Shown: positions 51,943-61,060, counted from the stretch's first letter. The stretch: DNA of 64,000 nucleotides from Changchengzhania lutea (GCF_006974145.1 NZ_CP039456.1:1208001-1272000), one strand, 5' to 3'. Translations and numbers: made by a program. Notes: generated by a model from the letters alone, not told the origin.

Positions 51943-52085
51943 CCTAAACAGCATTACCTGTTCTAGGTTCAATGGGTATGATCTCAGCCTTTTGGAAGTT
52001 AAAAGTTGAAAGCTAAAAGCTAAAAGTCTTAATTGACTGCTACCTAAAAACTGATGACTGCTAACTGAAAAAGCACCCCTTTAAT
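51943..52085 (-). ncRNA. TPP riboswitch (THI element) with expanded P3 arm
   Basis: On the minus strand the conserved blocks appear in order: GGGGTGC (52079-52073), CTGAGA (51988-51983), ACCCATTGAACCT (51978-51966), GGTAATGC (51959-51952), then TTTAGGAAA (51949-51941), preceded by a pairing TAAA at the 5' end. Between GGGGTGC and CTGAGA about 84 bases replace the usual short P3 arm; CTTTT and AAAAG pair at its base. It precedes the TonB receptor by about 170 bases. Confidence 0.88.
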
Positions 52086-52146
52086 GAGAACGGTGCAAAG
52101 GTAATAACCAATTTTGAATTATGAATTAGAAAAAGTGAATTATTTT

Positions 52147-52554
52147 CTAATCGATATCCGGTTTTTTTCTATTTGCCTTTTTATCAGATAGATTACGCTT
52201 GTTTTTTAAACGTTTTCTAATAACCGATTTGGGTATTTTCGTTCTAATTCGCTTTTTGGGAACAATTAAAGCAGCATCAATGATATTAAAAAAACGTTTA
52301 ATGATAAGGTCTTTATTTTTGTGCTGACTTCTACTTTCATCACATTGCAGAATAAGAACATGGTCTTTGGTTAATTTATTTTTAAGATTTTTGTAAAGAC
52401 GGTTTTTTTCATTGTCAGTAAAAGATGCTGATTCGTCTAAACTAAAATATAATTCTACTTTAGAAGATACTTTATTTACATGCTGACCACCGCTACCTGA
52501 ACTACGTACTGCTTTAAAATTTAACTCTTGTATTAGTGCGTCTTTATTGTACAT
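52147..52554 (-). CDS. arfB: ArfB/YaeJ-like peptidyl-tRNA hydrolase
   Basis: Rescues stalled ribosomes by hydrolysing peptidyl-tRNA. 135 residues. The catalytic GGQ is at 22-24 (SSGSGGQHVNKVSSK), and the C-terminal tail is strongly basic (RTKIPKSVIRKRLKNKRNL..), as needed to enter the mRNA channel. It starts on the last base of the DUF4301 stop (1-base overlap). Confidence 0.93.
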   Translation of the reverse strand: MYNKDALIQELNFKAVRSSGSGGQHVNKVSSKVELYFSLDESASFTDNEKNRLYKNLKNKLTKDHVLILQCDESRSQHKNKDLIIKRFFNIIDAALIVPKKRIRTKIPKSVIRKRLKNKRNLSDKKANRKKPDID

Positions 52555-54110
52555 TATGATGCTTGGTGTGCTTCTTTCAATAAGTCGTTAGCCGTTTTAA
52601 CAGGATTGAATGTGATTAAGGGCACTTCAACAAAAATGGTGTTCCAAAAGGCCATACTCCCGTTCCACAGACCTGGTAATTCCAATGCCTTAATATCATT
52701 ACCGTTGTGGGTTTTGTCTGTAATAAATGCTGCGTTATAATCTACGAATTGTGTCAAATCAAATTTTTCACCTTTGTGATTTTTGATACCACAGACTAAA
52801 TCAACCGGGTTAAAATGGGTGGCATTCTTTAACAACTGCATTTGTTTTTTATTTTCTGAATCAATTTGAGCAGATTCCACAATCTGTAATGAGATGCTCC
52901 CTTGATTGTCTTCCACCCAAAACGGACCACCTCCAGGCTCACCCTCGTTTTTAACCATGCCACAAGCACGTATCGGTCGGTTCAACTTATCCATTAAATA
53001 GGCTATTTTATTTTCTGAGTTTTGTGTATTAAAATCACTTCCAACCACAACATTAAGTTTCTTATGTAAAAACTGAACGATCTCTTGAATATTTTGCTCA
53101 GAAACTTCGCCTTTATCTATTGTTTTAATAAACTGAAAAGTCTGATTTTGTATACTTAATAAAATACCCGCTAACACTTTTTTATATTTTGAAATGTCTT
53201 CGTGATAGCGTTTTACAACTACGTTATCAATATTTTTAATAAAAATAACGTCGTAATCCAAATCATTTAAATTCTCTAGCAAGGCGCCATGTCCAGATGG
53301 TCTAAACAAGATATTTCCATTCTTCTGCCTAACTATAGATTCATTAAAATTTAATGCAACCATATCTGTGGATTGTTTTTGATATGAGAATGAAACCTCA
53401 AAGTTTGTATCCGTTTTTGATTCAATAGCGGCCTTAATTTGGAGTAATTCCTTTTCAAATTTCTCCTTATGTATTTCCGAAATCGTAAAATGAAGATCTG
53501 CCTTATTATGGCTTGAAGCATAATGTGCGCCTTCAAAAAAATGTTCTTCAAAAGCTGTGGCAATATTGGTGTCATACTTATGAAAAGGCAACAAGCCTTT
53601 TGGGGAAAAACTATAGTTTAATAGATCTTCTTTCAACATGGTTTTTACGATAGCATAGCTCTTTTCGTCATGAGATAACTTATCAAAATCAGGACGTGCT
53701 TGTTTCGTTTTTTTAATAACTTCAGCATAAAATGGAAACTTTTCTAAATTAGAAACAAACGCTGTAATTTGTGTGCTCTGACATCTTTTTGCATAATTAT
53801 CTATACTTTCGTCTGAAGGTTTATAATCTTCTAAAAACTGAAATAAAAATTTAAACATTCTCGTGGCCGCACCGGAAGCGGGCACAAATTTAAGCATAGA
53901 AATGGAATCCCGATGTTCTTCAAATGTGCTAACATACCGTGATGCCTCATCTTCACTCACTTTAAGAATTCCATCTTTTACGGTGGCCGCCTTTTTTAGA
54001 CGAGAAAATGCCATACCAGATTTAATAATGTCTATTTGATCTTGAATTTTTTCAAGTGTTATTCCTTTATCTTTTATTTGTTGAAAATCTTTTTCTGATA
54101 ATTTCATCAA
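52554..54110 (-). CDS. DUF4301 protein
   Basis: 518 residues. FVPASGAATRMFKFL (about 76-90) is a nucleotidyltransferase-like loop. Later LFRPSGHGALLENLNDLDYDVIFIKNIDN (about 270-298) also suggests a GT-A/NTP-transferase-like fold, and VGSDFN and GMVKNEGEPGGGPFWV are conserved. DUF4301 is a Bacteroidota family of unproven function. It overlaps the NadR-like kinase gene by 4 bases and arfB by 1. Confidence 0.82.
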   Translation of the reverse strand: MMKLSEKDFQQIKDKGITLEKIQDQIDIIKSGMAFSRLKKAATVKDGILKVSEDEASRYVSTFEEHRDSISMLKFVPASGAATRMFKFLFQFLEDYKPSDESIDNYAKRCQSTQITAFVSNLEKFPFYAEVIKKTKQARPDFDKLSHDEKSYAIVKTMLKEDLLNYSFSPKGLLPFHKYDTNIATAFEEHFFEGAHYASSHNKADLHFTISEIHKEKFEKELLQIKAAIESKTDTNFEVSFSYQKQSTDMVALNFNESIVRQKNGNILFRPSGHGALLENLNDLDYDVIFIKNIDNVVVKRYHEDISKYKKVLAGILLSIQNQTFQFIKTIDKGEVSEQNIQEIVQFLHKKLNVVVGSDFNTQNSENKIAYLMDKLNRPIRACGMVKNEGEPGGGPFWVEDNQGSISLQIVESAQIDSENKKQMQLLKNATHFNPVDLVCGIKNHKGEKFDLTQFVDYNAAFITDKTHNGNDIKALELPGLWNGSMAFWNTIFVEVPLITFNPVKTANDLLKEAHQAS

Positions 54111-54673
54111 TCTTTATTTAATAATGTGTCAATGTGTGCTATTGCTGTTTCCAAACGTTCCTTTTTATTTCCTTTAAGGATGACGAAAGGCCGTTTGTTT
54201 TTTACTAATTCATTTTTAAAAGCCTCAAACATCTCCTGTCTGTCTTCAGGTTTATCCCTTAAATCATCTGCTTCCCAAGGCGTGTCAATATAGGTTAGAA
54301 AATATAAATCATAGGTATTTTCTAAAGCGTATTTTTCTAAAATGGGGTCACAAGTTCCCAAATAATAAGCTTCGGAATATACTTTAGTTTCCAATAAGTC
54401 CGTATCGCAAATTAACACCGAATCTGTTTTATTAGCAAGTTTATTTTCCAATCGCATCTGCCCTTCTGCAATGGGCAATAAATCATGAGGTTCACAGGTT
54501 TTGCGCTCATTATTCCATTTATCCTGAAGATAATCCCGTGCAAATTCTGGTACCCAAACCGAATTATAATACCGCGCCAATTGCCTGGACAAGGTCGTCT
54601 TCCCAGTAGATTCAGGGCCAAATAAAACTACCTTTATGCAGTTTGCGGGTTGCTGTTTAAATTTTTCTTCCAT
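54107..54673 (-). CDS. NadR-like P-loop kinase
   Basis: 188 residues. Walker A GPESTGKTTLSRQLA at 19-33, PEFARDYL near 45-52, DTDLLETKVYSEAYYLG near 103-119 and TPWEADDLRDKPEDR near 146-160. This matches the ribosylnicotinamide-kinase domain of NadR without its HTH and NMNAT parts. It overlaps pnuC by 40 bases. Next to a thiamine-type PnuC it may trap the imported vitamin (thiamine or nicotinamide riboside) by phosphorylation. The family fits NR; the context fits thiamine. Confidence 0.85.
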   Translation of the reverse strand: MEEKFKQQPANCIKVVLFGPESTGKTTLSRQLARYYNSVWVPEFARDYLQDKWNNERKTCEPHDLLPIAEGQMRLENKLANKTDSVLICDTDLLETKVYSEAYYLGTCDPILEKYALENTYDLYFLTYIDTPWEADDLRDKPEDRQEMFEAFKNELVKNKRPFVILKGNKKERLETAIAHIDTLLNKD

Positions 54674-55266
54674 GCTAAATATCCAAATATCGCAATTATT
54701 GTAAATCCTAAATATTGAAAACTCGTAAAGGTAAATCCTTTGTAAAAATAGAGCGGTATTGATATTATATCACCTACAATCCACCATACCCAATTCTCTA
54801 ATTTTCGTCGTGCCATAAGCCACATGCCCACGAAAAATATGGCTGTGGTAATCGTATCGACATACGCCACCCAGCTAGTCCATTTATCAAAGGTGTTGTA
54901 AACTAAATAAACGAATAGCAGGGTTGCTAAAAATATAGCCACACTGATCTTTTTTTCGTTCAATGTCGTTCTTGAAATTGGCGTCATATGCGACTCGTCC
55001 ACTTTTCGAGTCCAGATATACCAGCCATAAACACTCATAATAAAATAATAAGCATTAATCATCATATCCCCCAATAGTCCCCATTTTAATAAAAGGTATA
55101 CAAAAATTACAGTGCTGACCATGCCCGTTGGAAATACCCAAATCTTGTTTTGCTTAGAAAACCAAACGGATAGAAACCCAAAAATTACAGCAACAATTTC
55201 TAAAACGATGTCTACCGTGTTATAACCTTCATATTGTCCGAAGAAAAAATCAAAAATGGGGCTCAT
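54634..55266 (-). CDS. PnuC/PnuT vitamin transporter
   Basis: 210 residues, about seven TM helices. VWFSKQNKIWVFPTGMVSTVIFV, YGWYIWTRK and WWIVGDIISIPLYFYKG are conserved PnuC-family segments. PnuC takes up nicotinamide riboside; the related PnuT takes up thiamine. The flanking thiamine-binding protein and TPP-riboswitch receptor favour PnuT, while the NadR-like kinase favours PnuC. Its start overlaps the thiamine-binding gene by 17 bases. Confidence 0.88.
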   Translation of the reverse strand: MSPIFDFFFGQYEGYNTVDIVLEIVAVIFGFLSVWFSKQNKIWVFPTGMVSTVIFVYLLLKWGLLGDMMINAYYFIMSVYGWYIWTRKVDESHMTPISRTTLNEKKISVAIFLATLLFVYLVYNTFDKWTSWVAYVDTITTAIFFVGMWLMARRKLENWVWWIVGDIISIPLYFYKGFTFTSFQYLGFTIIAIFGYLAWKKNLNSNPQTA

Positions 55267-55510
55267 AATCGTGTCGATCAGATTTTACAATTTTCATATA
55301 TAACAAACCACGCTCAATAAGCTCAAAAGCTTCCTTTATTTCGGTAGTAAGCACATGCATGACTTCATCATAATCACCATAAACCTGTGTACTTAAGGGA
55401 TTCTCCAGTGTTTTAAGATTTGAAGCTCTTATTTTTTTAATAAAGTGAATAATGGCTGGCTCGTATTCGTCTTGCAGCGGTGTTAAGGTTAATTCTACTG
55501 ATATTTTCAT
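55250..55510 (-). CDS. Thiamine-binding (MTH1187/YkoF-like) protein
   Basis: 86 residues of ferredoxin-like fold: MKISVELTLTPLQDEYEPAI, LKTLENPLSTQVYGDYDEV and a final strand. It resembles the DUF77/thiamine-binding family (MTH1187, YkoF). Members bind thiamine or hydroxymethylpyrimidine. It is immediately upstream of and overlapping pnuT, supporting a thiamine role for that transporter. Confidence 0.75.
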   Translation of the reverse strand: MKISVELTLTPLQDEYEPAIIHFIKKIRASNLKTLENPLSTQVYGDYDEVMHVLTTEIKEAFELIERGLLYMKIVKSDRHDYEPHF

Positions 55511-55581
55511 AATTCTTTAGATAATTGAGCATAAAAAAAGAGAGATTAGCCAATCTTTATTCATTCTATTTTCTTGGTTCT

Positions 55582-56310
55582 TTATTCTCTTCTTAATTCT
55601 TCAAAAAATGATTCATCCTCTTCAAATGCGGTTCCAATAACCACTACATCTGCTCCGGCTTGGTAGGCTTCTTCAAGTTGTGCTTTATTTCTAATGCCGC
55701 CACCTACTATTAGCGGAATATCTATACTTTTCCTGACCGCATGGATAATGCTGGGTGTTAAAGCTTTTAATGCGCCGCTACCTGCTTCCAAATATATGAG
55801 CTTCATTCCTAAAAAAACACCCGCGATACTCGTATCTACAATGTGTTGAATGTTATTTCGGGGCATTGGTTTTGTATTGGTAACTATTTCAACTGCCGTT
55901 TCTTTGCCACTTTCTACTAAAATATAGCCTGTAGAAATGATTTCCATAGTAGTATTTTTCAATTTTGAAATTGAGTCTACATGTTGTCCTATTAAATAGT
56001 CAGGATTTCTTCCTGAAATCAGTGATAGAAACAATAAGGCATCCGCTTGATCAGTAATTTGATTGTGATCTCCTGGAAATAATATAATTGGTAAAGTTGA
56101 ATGTTTTTTTATTTCTGAAACCAAAACTTCTGTAGCGTTTTCATCTACGGTACTCCCGCCAACAAAAATATGTGTGGTAATGGATGCATTTACTTTGCCG
56201 ATAAATTTTTTGGTATTTTTAATTGAAAACCTATCGGGATCTATTAAAACTGCCAATAATTTTTCGCCTTCTGAAATGGATTTCTTTATGTTCCTATAAA
56301 TCGATGTCAT
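55582..56310 (-). CDS. Geranylgeranylglyceryl-phosphate synthase (PcrB-like, group II)
   Basis: 242 residues, TIM barrel. LLAVLIDPDRFSIKNTKKF at about 19-37, FVGGSTVDENATEVL near 49-63, ILFPGDHNQITDQADALLFLSLISGRNPDYLIGQH, and GAGSGALKALTP and GGGIRNKAQLEEAYQAGADVVVIGTA phosphate-binding loops. It joins a C20 (or longer) prenyl group to glycerol-1-phosphate. The enzyme is known in Bacteroidota but its lipid product's role is unclear. Overlaps the PPTase stop by one base. Confidence 0.92.
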   Translation of the reverse strand: MTSIYRNIKKSISEGEKLLAVLIDPDRFSIKNTKKFIGKVNASITTHIFVGGSTVDENATEVLVSEIKKHSTLPIILFPGDHNQITDQADALLFLSLISGRNPDYLIGQHVDSISKLKNTTMEIISTGYILVESGKETAVEIVTNTKPMPRNNIQHIVDTSIAGVFLGMKLIYLEAGSGALKALTPSIIHAVRKSIDIPLIVGGGIRNKAQLEEAYQAGADVVVIGTAFEEDESFFEELRRE

Positions 56311-56936
56311 TAACTTATGGCATAAGCACAGGTAAAACCTTCAAACTCTATAAACGCAATATCATATCTGTTTTTTGTATCGTTGTAGTCAATCCAGGCT
56401 ACCGAATCATGAGCATCAGTAGAAAACGGAATTACCAAACAGTGCTTTTTAAAACTTAGCCCTGGCGTCGCATAAAGCTTATATAACGACTCTTTTACAC
56501 ACCAGATTAAGGTTAAATCTTTAACATAACTATCTGCTATCTTATCTAAATAAGCAAATTCATAATCAATAAATTTATGGGCTATAATACTAATTTTGTT
56601 ACGCTGTTTTTCAATATCAATGCCAACGGGCGAATTGCTAACCATAACTGCCGAAAAAGTAAATGAATGGGTTATTGAAACAAACTTACCATCGCTTAAA
56701 TGAGGTTTGCCATTAGTATCATAATACAGGTCGGTATCAGTGTATCCAAATTCAGCCAACAACTTCCTCACACTTAAAAACCCGCGTTGGTGCAATTCGC
56801 TTTTCATTCCTAAAACACGTTCTAAACTTTCTGATTTAAGGGTTATATTTTGCATCAAATCGCTATAAGATTCAGAAATCTTCCAGATTTTAACAGTAGT
56901 TTGTGAATTTGGAATAAGGGTTTTATAAAGAGGCAT
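56310..56936 (-). CDS. 4'-phosphopantetheinyl transferase (Sfp-like)
   Basis: Attaches the CoA phosphopantetheine arm to carrier proteins. 208 residues, Sfp-like pseudo-dimer. VGIDIEKQR carries Asp107, and WCVKESLYK (145-153) carries the Glu/Lys pair. NGKPHLSDGKFVSITHS (75-91) is the expected CoA-binding segment. First gene of the minus-strand operon with GGGP synthase. Confidence 0.92.
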   Translation of the reverse strand: MPLYKTLIPNSQTTVKIWKISESYSDLMQNITLKSESLERVLGMKSELHQRGFLSVRKLLAEFGYTDTDLYYDTNGKPHLSDGKFVSITHSFTFSAVMVSNSPVGIDIEKQRNKISIIAHKFIDYEFAYLDKIADSYVKDLTLIWCVKESLYKLYATPGLSFKKHCLVIPFSTDAHDSVAWIDYNDTKNRYDIAFIEFEGFTCAYAIS

Positions 56937-56959
56937 TTAATATTCTAAATGTTATTAGT

Positions 56960-56967
56960 TATCTTTG
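56960..56967 (+). promoter_or_regulatory. -7 box TATCTTTG of ahcY
   Basis: Perfect TAnnTTTG followed by C. It predicts a leader of about 100 bases before the ATG at 57074; no known riboswitch was recognised in that leader. Confidence 0.5.
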
Positions 56968-57073
56968 CACAGCTTAAACAAATGGACAGCTATCTGATAG
57001 GCGAATTTAAGTATTTTAAGTTCTATATCATAAGGTTGATTCGTTTTATAAACAGAAAAAAACAAAATTGAAT

Positions 57074-58390
57074 ATGAGTACAAAAACCGTTGCTTACGTA
57101 CCCTATAAAGTAAAAGACTTGTCGCTTGCTGCTTGGGGAAGAAAAGAAATTGAATTAGCCGAGGCTGAAATGCCAGGACTTATGAGTCTGCGCGAAGAAT
57201 ATAAAAACTCCCAACCCTTAAAAGGTGCTAGAATTGCTGGATGTTTGCACATGACCATTCAAACAGCGGTTCTTATTGAAACCTTGCAATCTTTAGGTGC
57301 TGAAGTCACTTGGAGCTCATGTAACATTTTCTCTACACAAGATCAAGCCGCTGCTGCCATTGCTGCTGCAGGCACTCCAGTATATGCTTGGAAAGACATG
57401 ACTGAAGAAGAGTTTGAATGGTGCATTGAACAAACCTTATTTTTTGGCGAAGACAGACAACCATTAAACATGATTCTTGATGATGGTGGCGATTTAACCA
57501 ATATGGTTTTAGACAAGTATCCTGAATTGGCTGCAGGGATTAATGGCCTATCTGAAGAAACTACAACAGGCGTGCATAGACTTTATGAGCGTGTTAAGAA
57601 CGGGACATTGCCAATGCCTGCAATCAACGTTAATGATAGTGTTACCAAAAGTAAATTTGATAATAAATACGGATGTAAAGAAAGTGCCGTAGACGCTATT
57701 CGTCGTGCAACAGATCTTATGCTTGCTGGAAAACGCGTTGTGGTATGTGGTTATGGAGATGTTGGAAAAGGTACAGCTGCGTCCTTTAAAGGTGCAGGAA
57801 GTATTGTAACCGTGACTGAAATAGATCCTATTTGTGCATTGCAAGCTGCTATGGACGGTTTTGAAGTTAAAAAACTGGAAACCGTTGCGCCTAACGCAGA
57901 TATTATTATTACTACAACAGGTAATAAAGATATTGTGCAAGCAAGACATTTTGAAGCTGTAAAAGACAAAACCATTATTTGTAATATCGGGCATTTTGAC
58001 AATGAAATCGATATGGCTTGGTTGAATGACAATCATGGTCATACTAAAGATACCATCAAACCACAAGTAGATAAATACACTGTTGATGGTAAAGATATTA
58101 TTGTACTGGCCGAAGGGCGATTAGTAAACTTAGGCTGTGCTACTGGACACCCAAGTTTTGTAATGAGCAACTCATTTACAAACCAAACCTTGGCCCAAAT
58201 AGAATTGTGGACCAACAAAGACGCCTACGAGAATGACGTGTATATGTTACCTAAACATTTAGATGAAAAAGTAGCAAAACTGCATTTAGCAAAAATTGGT
58301 GTTGAACTTACAGAACTTCGTAAAGAGCAAGCCGATTATATTGGTGTGAAACAAGAAGGCCCCTACAAACCTGAGTACTACAGATATTAA
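57074..58390 (+). CDS. ahcY: Adenosylhomocysteinase
   Basis: Hydrolyses S-adenosylhomocysteine to adenosine and homocysteine. 438 residues from ATG 57074 (a TTG two codons upstream is less likely). The NAD loop is [19 protein letters not shown] (about 223-241), with the SAHH signature [12 protein letters not shown] and C-terminal KPEYYRY (cofactor-binding Lys/Tyr). Followed by a clear terminator. Confidence 0.97.
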   Translation: MSTKTVAYVPYKVKDLSLAAWGRKEIELAEAEMPGLMSLREEYKNSQPLKGARIAGCLHMTIQTAVLIETLQSLGAEVTWSSCNIFSTQDQAAAAIAAAGTPVYAWKDMTEEEFEWCIEQTLFFGEDRQPLNMILDDGGDLTNMVLDKYPELAAGINGLSEETTTGVHRLYERVKNGTLPMPAINVNDSVTKSKFDNKYGCKESAVDAIRRATDLMLAGKRVVVCGYGDVGKGTAASFKGAGSIVTVTEIDPICALQAAMDGFEVKKLETVAPNADIIITTTGNKDIVQARHFEAVKDKTIICNIGHFDNEIDMAWLNDNHGHTKDTIKPQVDKYTVDGKDIIVLAEGRLVNLGCATGHPSFVMSNSFTNQTLAQIELWTNKDAYENDVYMLPKHLDEKVAKLHLAKIGVELTELRKEQADYIGVKQEGPYKPEYYRY

Positions 58391-58880
58391 TTATCCGTCA
58401 TGCTGTCCCGATAGTTATCGGGATTGTTTCAGTATCACATACATATTTAAATCCCAAGCGACCATGTTTGGGATTTTTTATTTACCGCCATTGTGAGATG
58501 CCCAGACAAAGAGATCTCATTAATAGAACCGAAGTCATACCCTAAATCTATGTTTTGGGTTTTTTGTTTACCGTCATTGCGAGGACGCAGGACGTGGCAA
58601 TCTGTTCATCCAGTAACTGTTTTTCATTCAGTTTCAATTAAAAAGATGGCTTCGTGCCTCGCCATGACGAAGCTTAACGGTAGCGGCGATTTCTTGTTTA
58701 CCTTCATTTTGGGAAGCCCAACGAAGCAATCTCTTTAATAGAACCGAAGTCATAATCTAAATCTATGTTTGGGCTTTTATGTCATCGTCATTGCGAGGAG
58801 GTCACGCTGTGACAATCTCATTAATAGCACCTAAACCCTTCCAGACCTGTTTGGCTTTTACTCAACGCCATTTTAAAATC
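58391..58880. repeat. Array of REP-like dyads and duplicated terminator units
   Basis: A 520-base gene-free region. It holds gtcccgatagttatcgggat (58404-58423), then at least three degenerate copies of the 'cgtcattgcgagg...gcaatct' repeat starting near 58489, 58572, 58703 and 58787. A roughly 57-base segment at 58514-58570 recurs at 58729-58784 with few changes, each ending in a T-rich, terminator-like tail. No ORF is convincing. Confidence 0.7.
58451..58479 (+). terminator. Terminator of ahcY
   Basis: atcccaa (58451-58457) pairs with ttgggat (58468-58474), then a T-run. Confidence 0.85.
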
Positions 58881-58909
58881 CCTTAGATTATTTGTATTTT
58901 TAAACGGCC

Positions 58910-59380
58910 ATGTCTTATAAAGAACCCAAAATAAAAGTACCCCGGTTTAACGAAGCCTCAGGTTTTTACACCACAAAAAAGCGCTCAAAAATCATGAGCA
59001 AAATTAGGGGTAAGAACACAAAACCAGAACTGCTTTTTCGTAGGGCCTTATGGAAACATAATGTACGCTATCGTGTCAACAACAAATTGATACCAGGAAA
59101 ACCAGATGTTTCTATCCAAAAATATAAGCTTGCCATTTTCATTGATGGTGAATTTTGGCATGGTTATAATTGGGAAGAACGAAAAACCAAACTTAAATCC
59201 AATCGGGATTTCTGGATTCCTAAAATTAAGCGAAACATGCAACGGGACAGAGAGGTGAATTTAGAATTGACCCATTTGGGCTACACGGTCTTTCGGTTTT
59301 GGGCAACCGAAATTAACAATGATTTAAACCGTTGCATCAATGATGTTTTGGTTTTTATTGCTACTGGAGAAAATAATTGA
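58910..59380 (+). CDS. vsr: Very-short-patch (Vsr) mismatch endonuclease, orphan
   Basis: 156 residues. IMSKIRGKNTKPELLFRRAL (about 29-48), PGKPDVSI (Asp66), FIDGEFWHGY (Asp79, His84) and FRFWATEI near 142-149 are the Vsr hallmarks. Vsr nicks T-G mismatches arising from 5-methylcytosine deamination, normally beside a Dcm-type methyltransferase. No methyltransferase gene is in this window. Probably an accessory gene left after loss of, or carried independent of, its modification partner. Confidence 0.9.
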   Translation: MSYKEPKIKVPRFNEASGFYTTKKRSKIMSKIRGKNTKPELLFRRALWKHNVRYRVNNKLIPGKPDVSIQKYKLAIFIDGEFWHGYNWEERKTKLKSNRDFWIPKIKRNMQRDREVNLELTHLGYTVFRFWATEINNDLNRCINDVLVFIATGENN

Positions 59381-59431
59381 ATAATTTTAGGCAATTTGTT
59401 TTGGTGAAAAAAGTCGAAACAAATGCGCTTT

Positions 59432-59695
59432 CTACTCCATTTTAAAATACGCATGCAGCTCTTCCTCAATAGCAGCTTGCAAAGCACCAATATTAGCATC
59501 TTCCTTTACAAAAACAGTCAGGTGTTCATCGGCTCTATTTCGTTCTACACTTTCTCTAATTTCAATAAAATCAATGGCATCATCAAAGCCTTCCAAATGT
59601 TTCTTTATGGGTTTATCCAAGGTCTCATCACTTAAAAAAACCTTAATGGTTTGGGCGCTTGGGGAGTTTCTAATTTCAGATCTAAAGGGTTGCAT
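59432..59695 (-). CDS. Small hypothetical protein
   Basis: About 87 residues from ATG 59695. Alternating helix/strand pattern (IKVFLSDETLDKPIKKHLEG, DAIDFIEIRESVERNRADE, DANIGALQAAIEEELHAY). No family recognised. Convergent with vsr. Codon use is ordinary, so it is probably real. Confidence 0.5.
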   Translation of the reverse strand: MQPFRSEIRNSPSAQTIKVFLSDETLDKPIKKHLEGFDDAIDFIEIRESVERNRADEHLTVFVKEDANIGALQAAIEEELHAYFKME

Positions 59696-59802
59696 TGCCA
59701 ATTCATTTTAAGTTAAAGCATATGATTGCTCATACAATTCCTTAAAGTTAAGAATTTAATTAATACCTTTTGTAAATAAATTTTACAATGAGCAGGAAGC
59801 AG

Positions 59803-59811
59803 GTAATAATT
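59803..59811 (+). repeat. Target-site duplication, left copy
   Basis: gtaataatt directly before the left inverted repeat; identical to 61071-61079. Confidence 0.85.
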
Positions 59812-59831
59812 CAGGGCAAACTCACACTTTT
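59812..59831 (+). repeat. IS left terminal inverted repeat
   Basis: cagggcaaactcacactttt, perfect complement of the right end. Confidence 0.95.
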
Positions 59832-59956
59832 TTCAGCCATTTTGTTTACTTAAAAACACACTTAATTATCTGATATTTAGTTAGATAGCTGTTGTTTTTC
59901 ATTTTAAATTATTGTATATTATACTGATAATCAATAATTTAAGTGTTTTAAAAACA

Positions 59957-61060
59957 ATGAACAAATTCAAGTCTATATTCAGTAAGATAAACGATCCTAG
60001 AAGCGATATAAACAAGCTTCATAACTTAGAAGACATCCTTCTTATTGGTATAATTAGTGTGATTTGTGCGGCAGATTCATGGAAAGATATGGAAACTTAT
60101 GCCAAAGCAAAAGTAGATTTTTTGCGTTCATTTCTTGATTTGCCAAATGGTACGCCCTCTGATGACACCTTTAACCGAGTGTTCTCTTCCATTGATTCAG
60201 AACAATTTGAAACCTGTTTTATAGATTGGGTCTCTAATTTGATTGATATAACGGCTGGCGAGGTTATTCCCATTGATGGTAAAACCTTGAGAGGTGCTAA
60301 ATCTAATGGTAAGAAATCCCCTTTTCACATGGTAAGTGCTTGGGCAAGCAAAAACAATATGGTTTTAGGACAGGTCAAGGTTTCTGAAAAATCCAATGAA
60401 ATTACGGCCATACCAAAACTACTGGAACTAATTACTGTAAAAGGATGTGTAGTTACCATTGATGCCATGGGCTGTCAAAAGGCTATTGCAGAAACTATTA
60501 TTAAACAAGAAGCAGATTACATCTTAGCTGTAAAAGAAAACCAAAAGCAATTGCATCAAGATATTCTAGACGAATTTCGCTTTGGCAAGACTATAGATAG
60601 CCATACCGATGAAGATCTGGGACACGGCAGGATAGAAACACGAAAATGTAGTGTTATCAATGACTTTAAATTTATTGAAGACCAAGATAAATGGACAGGG
60701 CTGGAAAGTATAGTAAAAGTAGAAAGTATTAGAGAATTTAAAAACTCCGACAAGCCAACAGAAACAGCTACAAGATATTATATATCAAGTGTGAAAACAG
60801 ATGCAAAAGCACTACAGAAAATGATACGCTTACATTGGGGAATTGAAAACAAACTACATTGGGTACTCGATGTGGCTTTCTCTGAAGACGCCTCAAGAAA
60901 AAGAGCTGGTAATGCTGCCCAAAATTTCTCTATACTAAGCAAAATTGCACTAAACTTGCTAAGAAAAGATAAACAAACCAAGCAAGGACTAAAAGGAAAA
61001 AGGCTAAAAGCGGCTTACGATAACAACTATCTTATTAAGATCTTAGGAATAAAAGTGTGA
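59957..61060 (+). CDS. ISAs1-family DDE transposase
   Basis: About 367 residues from ATG 59957 (an in-frame ATG 15 codons upstream adds a hydrophobic stretch and is less likely). The N-terminal H-repeat-associated domain runs to about 80. DDE: Asp in IPIDGKTLRGA, Asp in VTIDAMGCQ and Glu in HWGIENKLHW. EVIPIDGKTLRGAKSN and LAVKENQKQLH are typical of ISAs1/H-repeat transposases. Intact, so the element is potentially active. Confidence 0.95.
   Translation: MNKFKSIFSKINDPRSDINKLHNLEDILLIGIISVICAADSWKDMETYAKAKVDFLRSFLDLPNGTPSDDTFNRVFSSIDSEQFETCFIDWVSNLIDITAGEVIPIDGKTLRGAKSNGKKSPFHMVSAWASKNNMVLGQVKVSEKSNEITAIPKLLELITVKGCVVTIDAMGCQKAIAETIIKQEADYILAVKENQKQLHQDILDEFRFGKTIDSHTDEDLGHGRIETRKCSVINDFKFIEDQDKWTGLESIVKVESIREFKNSDKPTETATRYYISSVKTDAKALQKMIRLHWGIENKLHWVLDVAFSEDASRKRAGNAAQNFSILSKIALNLLRKDKQTKQGLKGKRLKAAYDNNYLIKILGIKV

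Noticed and set aside
56968-57073. Possible SAM or SAH riboswitch in the ahcY leader
   Set aside because: The ~100-base leader can form a weak cttaaa/tttaag stem but none of the conserved SAM-I, SAM-II or SAH motif blocks are present.
57548-58066. 172-codon open frame antisense to ahcY
   Set aside because: Lies wholly inside a highly conserved gene in the opposite direction; composition is Phe/Ser/Cys/His-rich shadow sequence.
58493-58738. 81-codon open frame in the ahcY-vsr gap
   Set aside because: Built entirely from REP-like repeats and terminator tails.
58910-59380. vsr as part of a complete restriction-modification system
   Set aside because: Neighbours are a repeat array, a small unknown gene and an IS; no methyltransferase or restriction enzyme in the window.
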